Assembly (NCBI RefSeq): GCF_042653925.1
Contig: NZ_JBHSFQ010000014.1
Span: 62,001 to 126,000, forward strand
Source: Nocardiopsis_B mangrovi
GTDB lineage: Bacteria > Actinomycetota > Actinomycetes > Streptosporangiales > Streptosporangiaceae
Reading direction: 5' to 3'
Length of the DNA: 64,000 nucleotides
Position numbers and translations under genes: made by a program. The stretch's first letter is position 1; every line of letters starts with the position of its first letter. Below the pieces are notes generated by a model that saw only the letters and a list, made by a program, of their open reading frames with translations, was not told the DNA's origin and made no database searches. Shown here piece by piece: positions 31,716-40,212 of the stretch.

Positions 31716-31759
31716 CGGACAGTTGTCCGGTAGATTCCCGCGTGGCGGACAATTGTCCA
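31716..31759. promoter_or_regulatory. Twin TetR operators, 30 bp apart
   Basis: CGGACAGTTGTCCG (31716-31729, one mismatch from perfect) and CGGACAATTGTCCA (31746-31759, with a perfect GGACAATTGTCC core). Their centres are 30 bp apart, about three helical turns, so two dimers would bind the same face. They lie between the divergent TetR gene and the hydroxylase operon. Confidence 0.8.
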
Positions 31760-31897
31760 CTTAAGCCATCCCGCCGACGGGACGTCCCCCACGGACGTGC
31801 CGGAATCGACCGCCGACCGACATTGTCTCGCACGCCGCAGGCCCGTGACCTCGCCGGTCGGCTCCGACGCGCACCACATACGCGAAGGAAGGCTTCC

Positions 31898-32455
31898 ATG
31901 GCCCCATCGACGTCCAGCGTCATCACCCTGACCGTCAACGGAGAGAAGCACACGCTGCCCGTCGACCACCGCACGACCCTGCTCGACGCGCTGCGCGAGC
32001 ACCTCGACCTCACCGGCACCAAGAAAGGGTGCGACCAGGGCCAGTGCGGCGCCTGCACCGTGCTGATCGACGGCCGCAGGACCGTCTCCTGCCTCAGGCT
32101 CGCGGTGACCGCCGAAGGCCGCGACATCACCACCATCGAAGGCGTGGCCGACGGCGACCGGCTGCACCCGGTGCAGCAGTCCTTCATCGACCTCGACGGC
32201 TACCAGTGCGGCTACTGCACCCCCGGCCAGATCTGCTCCGCCGTCGCGGCGATCGAGGAGCACGCGGCGGGCTGGCCGAGCGCCGTCACCGCCGATATCA
32301 GTCCCGAAGCAGGCCCCCCGGCGCTCACCGCCGACGAGATCCGGGAGCGGATGAGCGGCAACCTGTGCCGCTGCGGGGCCTACGTGTCCATCGTGCAGGC
32401 GGTCGCCCGGGCGGCCGAGGCGCGGACCGCCGACTCCGAGGAGGCCGTCGCATGA
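31898..32455 (+). CDS. Molybdenum hydroxylase 2Fe-2S subunit (XdhC/PaoA-like)
   Basis: A 185-residue small subunit of the xanthine dehydrogenase/aldehyde oxidase family. It has two clusters of Cys ligands: the plant-ferredoxin type GCDQGQCGACTVLIDGR (~residues 49-65) and the C-terminal QCGYCTPGQIC and GNLCRCGAY. It relays electrons from the Moco centre to FAD. ATG 31898 follows AAGGAAGG; the longer frame from 31742 runs through the operator and has no family match. No Tat signal is visible at this start, unlike E. coli PaoA, so the complex is probably cytoplasmic. The stop overlaps the next ATG. Confidence 0.92.
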   Translation: MAPSTSSVITLTVNGEKHTLPVDHRTTLLDALREHLDLTGTKKGCDQGQCGACTVLIDGRRTVSCLRLAVTAEGRDITTIEGVADGDRLHPVQQSFIDLDGYQCGYCTPGQICSAVAAIEEHAAGWPSAVTADISPEAGPPALTADEIRERMSGNLCRCGAYVSIVQAVARAAEARTADSEEAVA

Positions 32456-33444
32456 GAGAGTTCGGCTACCAGCGCGCCTCCGACGTCGCCGAGGCCGTCG
32501 CGCTGCTCGGCGCGGATCCCGACGCGCGCTACCTCGGCGGGGGAACCAACCTCGTCGACCTCATGAAGACCGGTGTGGAGCGCCCCGGCCGCCTCGTCGA
32601 CGTGGGCGACCTCCCCCTGGGCCGGATCGAGGAGGCCCCGGACGGCGGTCTGCGCATCGGCGCCACGGTCGCCAACTCCGACCTCGCCGCCCATCCCGGC
32701 GTGCGCCGCCGCTACCCGGTGCTGGCGCAGGCCGTCCTGGCCGGGGCGTCGGGGCAGCTGCGCAACATGGCCACGGTCGGCGGGAACCTGCTCCAGCGCA
32801 CCCGCTGCGGCTACTTCACCGACACGGCCGGACCGTGCAACAAGCGCGCCCCCGGAAGCGGCTGCCCGGCCGTCGCGGGCCACCACCACAACCACGCGAT
32901 CCTCGGCGCCTCCGAGCACTGCGTGGCGACCCACCCCTCGGACATGGCGGTGGCGCTCACCGCCCTGGACGCGGTCGTCGCCTACGAAACGGCGGAGGGC
33001 CCCGGTGAACTGCCCGTCGCGGAGCTCTACCTCCCCGTGGGCGAGACCCCCCACCTGGAGACCGCCCTGCCGGCCGGCGCGCTGATCACCGGCGTCGGTG
33101 TCGCGCCCCCGCCGGCGGCGGTCGCCTCGCGGTACCGGAAGGTACGCGAGCGGGCGTCCTACGCGTTCGCGATCGGCTCGGTCGCCGCGGTGCTCGGCGT
33201 CGAGGACGGACACGTGCGCGACGTGCGCCTCGCCCTCGGCGCGGTCGCGTCCCGGCCGTGGCGGGCGCGGGCGGCCGAGCGGGCGCTGACCGGGCGACCG
33301 GCGACGCCCGACGCCTTCGCGGCCGCGGCGGACGCCGAACTCTCGGCGGCCAGGCCGCTCACCGGAAACGCCTACAAGGTGGCGCTGATGCGCAACCTGA
33401 TCGTGGCCGTGCTCACCGAACTCGCAGAGGAGGCCGCCCGATGA
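32452..33444 (+). CDS. Molybdenum hydroxylase FAD-binding subunit
   Basis: A 330-residue medium subunit. FAD-binding motifs are RYLGGGTNLVDLMK near residue 25 and RNMATVGGNLLQRTRC near residue 100. CGYFTD...CNKRAPGSGCPA is the Cys-rich insert that, in PaoB/YagS-type proteins, carries an extra 4Fe-4S cluster. A C-terminal CO-dehydrogenase flavoprotein domain follows (AYKVALMRNLIVAVLTEL). ATG 32452 overlaps the preceding TGA (ATGA) and its stop overlaps the next start, so the three subunits are translationally coupled. Confidence 0.92.
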   Translation: MREFGYQRASDVAEAVALLGADPDARYLGGGTNLVDLMKTGVERPGRLVDVGDLPLGRIEEAPDGGLRIGATVANSDLAAHPGVRRRYPVLAQAVLAGASGQLRNMATVGGNLLQRTRCGYFTDTAGPCNKRAPGSGCPAVAGHHHNHAILGASEHCVATHPSDMAVALTALDAVVAYETAEGPGELPVAELYLPVGETPHLETALPAGALITGVGVAPPPAAVASRYRKVRERASYAFAIGSVAAVLGVEDGHVRDVRLALGAVASRPWRARAAERALTGRPATPDAFAAAADAELSAARPLTGNAYKVALMRNLIVAVLTELAEEAAR

Positions 33445-35588
33445 CCACCGTCCAGGACACCCCTGCCGCCCCCGTCCGGGCCGTCGGAACCGGGCACGCG
33501 CGCGTGGAAGGCCGGGAGAAGGTCACCGGCGCCGCCCGCTACGCGGCGGACCTGCCCTTCGCCGGGCTCGCCCACGGCTGGCTCGTGCTGTCCACCGTCG
33601 CCCGCGGCCGCATCCGCGCCGTGGAGACCGCCCCTGTTCTGGCGATGCCCGGTGTCCTCGCCGTCCTGCACCACGGCAACGCCCCGCGCCTCGAAACCGA
33701 CTTCACGTCCATCATGGGCCAGCGTCCGGACCCGGTCCTGGGGCTGTTCCAGCACGACCGCGTGCCCTACGCCGGCTGGCCGGTGGCGCTGGTCGTGGCC
33801 GAGCGGCCCGAGCAGGCGAGAGAGGCGGCGGAGGCGCTGGCGGTCGAGTACGACCGGGAGCCGCACGACGTCGCGTTCTCCGCCGGGCGCCCCGGCACCT
33901 ACGTTCCTGAGGGGCCGACCCCGATCGGGCCGGCGGAGGTGGTCGTGGGCGACGCCGAGGCCGAGCTGGCCGCCTCCGCGGTCGTCGTGGACGCCGACTA
34001 CACCACGCCGGAGGAGTACCACAGCGCGCTCGAACCGCACGCGGCGGCGGCCCGCTGGGACGGCGACCGCCTCGACGTCGTGGACTCCAACCAGGGCACC
34101 CAATGGGTGGCCGGTGATCTGGCACAGCTGTTCTCCCTCGACCGGGCGTCGGTGCGGGTGCGCTCCGAGCACGTCGGCGGCGGCTTCGGGTCGAAATCCA
34201 CCCGGCCGCACCTGGTGGCCGCCGCGATGGCCGCGACCGTCCTGAACCGCCCGGTCCGGGTCGCCCTCACCCGCCGCCAGACGTTCGCGCTCTGCGGCTA
34301 CCGCAGCCCCACGGCGCAACGGGTCCGGCTCGGCGCCGATCCCGACGGGCGGCTGCGCGTCCTCGACCACCAGGCGCAGAACCTCACGTCCACCGAGCAC
34401 GAGTTCATCGAGGCGAGCGCCGCGCCGGGACGCACCCTGTACCGCGCGGCCGCGCACCGCACCGTCCACCGGCTCGTGCGGCTGGACGTGCCCACCCCGG
34501 CCTGGATGCGCGCCCCCGGCGAGGCGCCGGGGTCGTTCGCGCTGGAGTCGGCGATCGACGAGCTCGCCGAGAAGTGCGGACTGGACCCGATCGAGCTGCG
34601 CGTCCGCAACGAACCCGAGGCGGGCCCGGTGTCCGGGCTGCCGTTCGCCAGCCGCAACCTGCTCGCCTGCTTCGCGGAGGGCGCCCGCCGGTTCGGCTGG
34701 GCCGACCGCGATCCGCGCCCCGGCGTGCGCCGCGAGGGGCGCTGGTCGCTCGGGACCGGTACGGCGGCTGCCGTCTTCCCCGTCGTCGCCGCCCCTTCCA
34801 CGGCGGAGGTGACGGCGGAGGCGGACGGCTCCTTCACGGTCCGGATCAACGCGGTCGACATCGGCACCGGGGCGCGGACGGCGATCGCCCTGGTCGCCGC
34901 GGAGGCGCTTGAGGTCGCCCCGGACCGTATCCGCATGCACATCGCCGACAGCGATCTGAGCCCCGCGGCTTTCGCCGGCGGCTCGATGGGCACCCGCTCC
35001 TGGGGGTGGGCGGTATCGGCCGCGGCCGGGGAGCTCAAGGAGCGGCTGGCCCTGGGCGGCGGCATCCCGCCGGAGGGCGTCACCGTCCGCTCCGACACCA
35101 CCAAGGCGCTCGGCGCCCTGGCGCAGAAGGAGAGGGACTCCTTCGGGGCGCACTTCGCCGAGGCCGCCGTTGACACCGCCACCGGAGAGGTCCGCGTGCG
35201 GCGGATGCTCGGGATCTTCGCGGCGGGCCGGATCGTCAACCCGCTGACCGCGCGCAGCCAGTTCATCGGCGGGATGACGTGGGGGATCTCCATGGCCCTG
35301 CATGAGGAGGCGTTCCGCGACGCGGCGTCGGGCGGCCTGGTCGGCGCCGACCTCGCGGGCTACCACGTGGCGGCCAACGCCGACGTGCCGCTCATCGAGG
35401 CGGACTGGGTGGAGGACATCGACCCCGACGACCCGGTCGGTATCAAGGGCATCGGCGAGATCGGCATCGTGGGCGCCGCGGCGGCGATCGCCAACGCGGT
35501 CTGGCACGCGACCGGCGTCCGCCACCGCCACCTCCCGATCCGCCCCGACCGGGTCCTCTCAGCGGGGGCGGGGACCGTCCCGGGGTGA
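33441..35588 (+). CDS. Molybdenum hydroxylase large (Moco-binding) subunit
   Basis: A 715-residue catalytic subunit of the aldehyde oxidase/xanthine dehydrogenase family. Domain 1 begins VEGREKVTGAARYAADLP. Moco-contact segments include EHVGGGFGSKSTRPH (~245), AWMRAPGEAPGSFALESAID (~355) and DIGTGARTAIALVAAEALEV (~475). The catalytic Glu is in VGIKGIGEIGIVGAAAAIAN near the C-terminus. It hydroxylates an aldehyde or N-heterocycle using water; the PaoC/YagR-like order of subunits favours aromatic aldehydes, but the substrate is inferred. ATG 33441 overlaps the previous stop. No chaperone gene (XdhC/PaoD type) is visible next to the operon. Confidence 0.92.
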   Translation: MTTVQDTPAAPVRAVGTGHARVEGREKVTGAARYAADLPFAGLAHGWLVLSTVARGRIRAVETAPVLAMPGVLAVLHHGNAPRLETDFTSIMGQRPDPVLGLFQHDRVPYAGWPVALVVAERPEQAREAAEALAVEYDREPHDVAFSAGRPGTYVPEGPTPIGPAEVVVGDAEAELAASAVVVDADYTTPEEYHSALEPHAAAARWDGDRLDVVDSNQGTQWVAGDLAQLFSLDRASVRVRSEHVGGGFGSKSTRPHLVAAAMAATVLNRPVRVALTRRQTFALCGYRSPTAQRVRLGADPDGRLRVLDHQAQNLTSTEHEFIEASAAPGRTLYRAAAHRTVHRLVRLDVPTPAWMRAPGEAPGSFALESAIDELAEKCGLDPIELRVRNEPEAGPVSGLPFASRNLLACFAEGARRFGWADRDPRPGVRREGRWSLGTGTAAAVFPVVAAPSTAEVTAEADGSFTVRINAVDIGTGARTAIALVAAEALEVAPDRIRMHIADSDLSPAAFAGGSMGTRSWGWAVSAAAGELKERLALGGGIPPEGVTVRSDTTKALGALAQKERDSFGAHFAEAAVDTATGEVRVRRMLGIFAAGRIVNPLTARSQFIGGMTWGISMALHEEAFRDAASGGLVGADLAGYHVAANADVPLIEADWVEDIDPDDPVGIKGIGEIGIVGAAAAIANAVWHATGVRHRHLPIRPDRVLSAGAGTVPG

Positions 35589-35781
35589 GGAGGCACGGCG
35601 TGCGGCGGTGCCCGCCGCCCAGTCCCGGACGACGACGATCGGTCCACCGGCCGCGATGGACCGTGAACCGCGTCCCGGCGACGGGCGGGGCCCGCTGCGC
35701 GCCGGGACATCCCTGTTACGCCCGATGACGCTCACTTCACGGGACCCCGCACGCCCCGCCGCGCCTTGCCGCGGTCGCACC

Positions 35782-35949
35782 ATGCGGAAATACCCCCTTC
35801 CCGAGTACATTCCGGCTTTCGCCCACCCGGCCGTTCTGATCGGCTGCATCATGCTCCTCGCCGGTCCAGCGGTCGTCTTCGGCGACGACCGGGTCGATCG
35901 CGGCGGGCGGCCCATGCCCCGGGTGATGTGTGCGGGCCGAACGCTCTGA
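35782..35949 (+). CDS. Possible 55-aa membrane peptide in a 585-bp gap
   Basis: The gap 35589-36173 after the hydroxylase operon holds no clear gene. The best candidate begins at ATG 35782 (MRKYPLPEYIPAFAHPAVLI) and has one hydrophobic segment (AVLIGCIMLLAGPAVVFGDD) and a basic tail, but no convincing ribosome site. A second 39-codon frame (35979-36098, METETAIRSGPGYTGICLLV) is equally weak. Both may be chance. Confidence 0.25.
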   Translation: MRKYPLPEYIPAFAHPAVLIGCIMLLAGPAVVFGDDRVDRGGRPMPRVMCAGRTL

Positions 35950-36173
35950 CGGGCGGGGGAGGGCGCTCCTGTGAACCGATGGAGACGGAGACCGCGATCC
36001 GCAGCGGGCCGGGGTACACGGGGATATGCCTTCTCGTGGCCGGCGCGACATGCGCCACCATCGTCGAGGTGCGCCTCCGGCGCCGCGGATTCGACTGAGG
36101 GACCATCGATGTCCGTCCGCGCGGATTTCCGCGCGGACGGTCCGGCGCCACGCGCGTCGCCTTCCCACCGTAT

Positions 36174-37190
36174 TCACCGCCATGGGCCCGGGCCGGTGGA
36201 CTCCCGCCAGATGACGCGGTTGAGCGAGGTCAGCCGCGGCGCGGGCGCGGTTTCGCGCACCGCCGCGATCAGCCGCTCCATGGCGCCCGCGCCCAGCCGC
36301 TCCAGGTCCACCGCGACGGTGGTCAGCGACGGGGAGAGGTAGGCGCCGACGGGGGCGTCGTCCCAGCCGGTCACGCTGAGGTCGCCCGGCACGTCCCAGC
36401 CGCGTTCGAGCGCTCCGCGCACCGCGCCCGCGGCGACCACGTCGTTGGCGGCGATCACCGCGGTGACACCGCACCCCTCGGGCAGGGAGCGCACCGCCTC
36501 GCGCCCCGACTCGGCCGACCAGTCGCCGTCGGCCACGCCGTGCGACTCCAGGCCCAGCCGGTCGACCGTCTCCACGTAGGTCGCCCTGCGGCCCCGGGCC
36601 GAGGCGAACTGCGGGGCGCCGGCCACGTGCAGGAAGCGCCGGTGGCCCGCCTTGGCGAGCCCTTCGACCAGCTCGCCCAGGATCGACCCGTCGGCGATCT
36701 CGCCGATGCCGCGCATCTCGTCGTCGTAGTCGGCCGAGACCACGACGGAGGCGCCGTCCGGCCGCCGGCGGTCGCTGTCGGCGGTCACCGGGGCCAGTGA
36801 CAGGATCCCCTCGACCTGCCCGGAGGCGGCGAGTTCGAGCATCCGGCCGGTGCGCGCCTCGGCCCCGCCGTCGAGGCTGAGCACCTCGACGGTGAAGCCC
36901 GCCGCGTGCGCGGCGGCGATGGCGCCGGCGAGCATGCGGGCCGGGCCGGAGAAGCTCGCCGCCGGCAGCAGGATCGCCAGGCGCCCGGAGCGTCGGGTGC
37001 GCATCGACCGCGCCACGAGGTTGGGGCGGTAGCCAAGCTCGCGGATCGCGGCGTCGACGCGCTCGCGGGTCGACGCCCTGAGCCCGCCGCCGTCGGAGCG
37101 CAGGTGGCGCGAGACGGTCTGGTGGGAGACGCCGGCCAGGCGGGCGACCTCCATGATGGTCGGCCGCCGCGGCGGCCCGGGCGCGGTCAT
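36174..37190 (-). CDS. LacI-family regulator of the adjacent sugar operon
   Basis: A 338-residue repressor. The N-terminal LacI HTH (RPTIMEVARLAGVSHQTVSR) is followed by the hinge helix region RVDAAIRELGYRPNLVARSM. The periplasmic-binding-like core follows: GRLAILLPAASFSGP, VEGILSLAPV, RRFLHVAGAPQFASARGRRA, TAVIAANDVVAAGAVRGALE and GDLSVTGWDDAPVGAYLSPS. ATG 37190 has GGAGGAAG 5-7 nt upstream. It is divergent from the Gfo/Idh/MocA-DUF6807-cupin operon, with palindromes of LacI type at 37232-37243 and 37263-37282. The ligand is presumably a sugar or its oxidised derivative. Confidence 0.93.
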   Translation of the reverse strand: MTAPGPPRRPTIMEVARLAGVSHQTVSRHLRSDGGGLRASTRERVDAAIRELGYRPNLVARSMRTRRSGRLAILLPAASFSGPARMLAGAIAAAHAAGFTVEVLSLDGGAEARTGRMLELAASGQVEGILSLAPVTADSDRRRPDGASVVVSADYDDEMRGIGEIADGSILGELVEGLAKAGHRRFLHVAGAPQFASARGRRATYVETVDRLGLESHGVADGDWSAESGREAVRSLPEGCGVTAVIAANDVVAAGAVRGALERGWDVPGDLSVTGWDDAPVGAYLSPSLTTVAVDLERLGAGAMERLIAAVRETAPAPRLTSLNRVIWRESTGPGPWR

Positions 37191-37219
37191 CGGTGCTTCC
37201 TCCGGGGGCGGGGGCGGTC

Positions 37220-37282
37220 TTGACGGTCCGGGTGAACGATCACTACCTTAGGGCCGACCGTGAAAAGTGAACGTTCACTTTT
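37220..37282 (+). promoter_or_regulatory. Promoter with overlapping LacI-type operators
   Basis: TTGACG (37220-37225) and TACCTT (37244-37249), 18 bp apart, form a likely promoter. GTGAACGATCAC (37232-37243) lies in the spacer, and a perfect 20-bp palindrome AAAAGTGAACGTTCACTTTT (37263-37282) lies just downstream. Both share GTGA-AC/TCAC halves and match LacI-family operators. Repression by the divergent LacI gene is inferred. Confidence 0.78.
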
Positions 37283-37305
37283 GGCTCCGCCCCCAAGGAG
37301 CGCCT

Positions 37306-38445
37306 GTGCCCAGTCCCCCCTCACCGGTCCGTGCGGCGGTCGTCGGCAGCGGCGCGATCGCCCGCGGCAGGCACCTGCCCGCCCTCGCCGCCTTCGCGGA
37401 ACGGGTGTCGGTCGTCGCCCTGTGCGACATCGACCGCGCCCTCGTGGAGGCCACCGCGGCCCACAGGGACATCCCCGGCCGCTACACCGACACCGGCGCC
37501 ATGCTCGCCGCGGAGGCCCCCGACCTGGTCGTGGTGTGCACCCCGCCGGCCGCCCACAAGGACACCGCCATCGCCGCGCTCAAGGCCGGCGCCTGGGTGT
37601 GGTGCGAGAAGCCCCCCGCCCTCTCCCTCGCCGAATACGACGAGGTCGTCCGCCACGAGCGGGACCCCTCCGGCCCCTACGCCTCCTACGTCTTCCAGCA
37701 CCGCTTCGGCTCGGGCGCCCGGCGCCTGCGCCGCCACCTGGCCGAGGGCACCCTCGGCCGCCCGCTCGTCGCCGTGTGCCACACCCTCTGGTACCGCGAC
37801 GCCGCCTACTTCGAGGTGCCCTGGCGCGGCCGGTGGGACTCCGAGGGCGGCGGACCGACCATGGGCCACGGCATCCACCAGATGGACCTCGTCCTGTCCC
37901 TGCTCGGGGACTGGACCGAGGCCACCGCCGCGATGGCCACGACCGCGCGCGCCACCCGCACCGAGGACGTGTCCGCGGCGATCGTCCGCCTGGCCTCGGG
38001 TGCGACCCTCTCGGTGGTCAACAGCCTGCTCTCCCCCCGCGAGACCAGCTACCTGCGCTTCGACCTCGAACACGCCACGGTCGAGCTGGAGCACCTCTAC
38101 GGCTACGACAACGCCCACTGGCGCTGGACGCCCGCGCCGCACGTGACCGATCCCGACACCGTCGCGGGATGGGCGCCCCGGCGTGATGAGCCCAGCTCGC
38201 ACCGCGCCCAGCTCGCCGCCCTGCTCGACGCCATGGCACGCGGCGAGCGGCCGCCGGCCGGCGGCCCCGACGGGCGCCGGGCGCTCGAACTCGCCACCGG
38301 CATGTACCGGTCGGCCCTCACCGGCACGACCGTGCGCCGCGGCGACCTCACCCCCGACGACCCCTTCTATACCGCCCTGCACGGCGGCGACCCGGCCGCG
38401 GCGACGGCCGCCCTGCGCCGAACGGAGGCCGACACCGATGCCTGA
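37306..38445 (+). CDS. Gfo/Idh/MocA-family sugar oxidoreductase
   Basis: A 379-residue NAD(P)-dependent dehydrogenase. GTG 37306 has AAGGAG 5 nt upstream. The Rossmann start is VRAAVVGSGAIARGRHLPAL (G-x-G-x-x-A), and the family lysine motif appears in WCEKPPALSLAEYDEV (E-K-P). The C-terminal GFO_IDH_MocA_C domain has GGGPTMGHGIHQMDLVLSLL, with the catalytic-type His region. It oxidises a sugar, inositol or glycoside. First gene of a three-gene operon whose members overlap by 4-8 bp (DUF6807, cupin) under LacI control. Confidence 0.92.
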   Translation: MPSPPSPVRAAVVGSGAIARGRHLPALAAFAERVSVVALCDIDRALVEATAAHRDIPGRYTDTGAMLAAEAPDLVVVCTPPAAHKDTAIAALKAGAWVWCEKPPALSLAEYDEVVRHERDPSGPYASYVFQHRFGSGARRLRRHLAEGTLGRPLVAVCHTLWYRDAAYFEVPWRGRWDSEGGGPTMGHGIHQMDLVLSLLGDWTEATAAMATTARATRTEDVSAAIVRLASGATLSVVNSLLSPRETSYLRFDLEHATVELEHLYGYDNAHWRWTPAPHVTDPDTVAGWAPRRDEPSSHRAQLAALLDAMARGERPPAGGPDGRRALELATGMYRSALTGTTVRRGDLTPDDPFYTALHGGDPAAATAALRRTEADTDA

Positions 38446-39346
38446 GACCCTCCACCTGACCGAGGACGACGACGCGCTGGCCGTGGAGGCGGGCGGAGTC
38501 GAGATCGCCCGCTACGTCATCCGCCCCGATGCGCCCGCGGCCGAAGCCCCCAAGCCCTACCTCCACCCGCTGCGCACCCTCAGCGGGGCCCCGCTCACCG
38601 CGATACGGCCCTGGGACCACCGCTGGCACAAAGGGCTCCAGATGACCTGGTCCCACGTGTCCGGGCAGAACTTCTGGGGCGGCCCGACCTTCGTACGCGG
38701 AAAGGGCTACCGCTGGCTGGACAACCTCGGGACCATCCGCCACGAGCGGTTCGCCTCCACGTCCGGCGGCGGCGCCGAGGCGGCGTTCACCGAGCACCTG
38801 GCCTGGACCGCCGCCACCGGTGAACGGTGGATCGAGGAGGTCCGCGGCCACCGGTTCCACGCCGCTGACAGCGCCCGCGGACTGTGGGCGCTCGACTTCG
38901 CCACCTCCCTGACCAACGTCCGCGGCGCGGACCTCCGGCTGGGCAGCCCGACCACCCACGGCCGCCCCGCCGCGGGCTACACCGGGTTCTTCTGGCGCGG
39001 CCCCCGCTCCTGGACCGGCGGGGCGGTCCACAGCGCCACCGGCCGCACCGGCGCCGACACCGTCATGGGCACCGAGGCGGACTGGATCGCCTTCACCGGC
39101 CGACACGACGAGCGCGACGGCGGCGCCACCGTCCTGGCCTACGCCGGGACGACCAGCGGCAGCGCGCCGATCCGCTGGTTCGTGCGGTCCGAGCCCTTCC
39201 CTGTGTTCAGCCCCTCGCCGAGCTTCGACGAGGAGCTGGTCCTGGCACCGGGCCACACCCTCGACCTGCGCCATCGCCTGGTGTTCGCGGACCGGGAGTA
39301 CACCGCCGACGAGGCCGCCGCGCTCGCGAAGGAGTTCACACCGTGA
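38438..39346 (+). CDS. DUF6807 (PmoA) family protein
   Basis: A 302-residue protein with a galactose-mutarotase-like beta-sandwich pattern. Family signatures are KPYLHPLRTLSGAPLTAIRP, WDHRWHKGLQMTWSHVSGQN with FWGG, the HERFAS and FTEHLAW strands, and YTGFFWRGPRSWTGG. DUF6807/PmoA genes recur beside Gfo/Idh/MocA dehydrogenases in sugar-utilisation clusters. The enzymatic role is not established, but a carbohydrate-binding or lyase role fits. ATG 38438 overlaps the previous gene by 8 bp, and its TGA overlaps the cupin GTG. Confidence 0.85.
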   Translation: MPETLHLTEDDDALAVEAGGVEIARYVIRPDAPAAEAPKPYLHPLRTLSGAPLTAIRPWDHRWHKGLQMTWSHVSGQNFWGGPTFVRGKGYRWLDNLGTIRHERFASTSGGGAEAAFTEHLAWTAATGERWIEEVRGHRFHAADSARGLWALDFATSLTNVRGADLRLGSPTTHGRPAAGYTGFFWRGPRSWTGGAVHSATGRTGADTVMGTEADWIAFTGRHDERDGGATVLAYAGTTSGSAPIRWFVRSEPFPVFSPSPSFDEELVLAPGHTLDLRHRLVFADREYTADEAAALAKEFTP

Positions 39347-40086
39347 CCACACCCCGCTTCCCCGGCGGCACGGGGGTCAGCGACCTGCGCGTCTACGACT
39401 CGCGGGGCCCCGACGGCCTGCACGGCGGCAGCCCGCACCTGCACACCGCCTCCTCCGAGGGCTACATCGTCCTCGGCGGCACCGGCGAGGTGCACACCGT
39501 CACCCCAGAGGGTGTGGCCGCCGACGACCTCGCGGCCGGCGACGTCCTCTGGTTCTCCCCGGGCACGGTGCACCGCCTCGTCAACGGCGGCGGCCTGCGG
39601 ATCGCCGTGGTCATGCAGAACGCCGGCCTGCCCGAGGCCGGGGACGCCGTCTTCACGTTCCCGCGCGCGGTGATGGCCGACGACGACGCCTATGCGCGCG
39701 CCGCCCACCTGCCGGCGGAGGCGCCCGAGGAACTGCGCGCCGAGCGGGCCCGCGTCCGCCGCGACCTGGCCGTGCGCGGGTACGCCGAGCTGGCCGACGC
39801 CGTGCGCGCCCGAGGGCCCGGGCCCCTGCACGAGTTCCACCGGCGCGCCGCGGAACTGGTGCGGCCGCGGGTCGCCCGCTGGCGGGAGATCTGGCGCGAG
39901 GGGGTGGAGCAGGAGGTGGAGCTGACCCGGAACCAGCTGGCCGCCCTGGCCGGGGGCGAACCCGGTGTCATGGCCCGGGCGGCGGTGGTGCGCACCGAGC
40001 CCCACCCGGGGCCCCGCCGCTTCGGCATGTGCGGGCGGCTGCGCACCCGGCGGCCGGCCGCCCCCGGCCAGGGCGCCGCAGATTGA
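39343..40086 (+). CDS. Cupin-domain protein
   Basis: A 247-residue protein. The N-terminal cupin (~5-110) has GGSPHLHTASSEGYIVLGGT (motif 1 with two His and Glu) and LAAGDVLWFSPGTVHRLVNG (motif 2 with the third His), so a metal centre is likely. The C-terminal half is helical and Arg-rich (EELRAERARVRRDLAVRG, LTRNQLAALAGGEPGVMARA) and has no recognised domain. GTG 39343 overlaps the DUF6807 stop (GTGA). It may be a sugar isomerase or dioxygenase acting in the same pathway; the substrate is inferred only from the operon. Confidence 0.85.
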   Translation: MTTPRFPGGTGVSDLRVYDSRGPDGLHGGSPHLHTASSEGYIVLGGTGEVHTVTPEGVAADDLAAGDVLWFSPGTVHRLVNGGGLRIAVVMQNAGLPEAGDAVFTFPRAVMADDDAYARAAHLPAEAPEELRAERARVRRDLAVRGYAELADAVRARGPGPLHEFHRRAAELVRPRVARWREIWREGVEQEVELTRNQLAALAGGEPGVMARAAVVRTEPHPGPRRFGMCGRLRTRRPAAPGQGAAD

Positions 40087-40212
40087 TCACGACGTGATGC
40101 GCCCTGGCACTCCAGCACCGTTCTCGGCTGGATTTCTCCCGAGCCGATCCGGGCACAGAGCGGCCCGGATTCCATTGTGGCCCATGCGGTCCAGAACTTG
40201 TATCGTGCGGGT

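Noticed and set aside
33372..35531. A 719-codon minus-strand open frame
   Set aside because: Antisense shadow of the Moco subunit; composition is Arg/Gly/Asp-rich with no domain.
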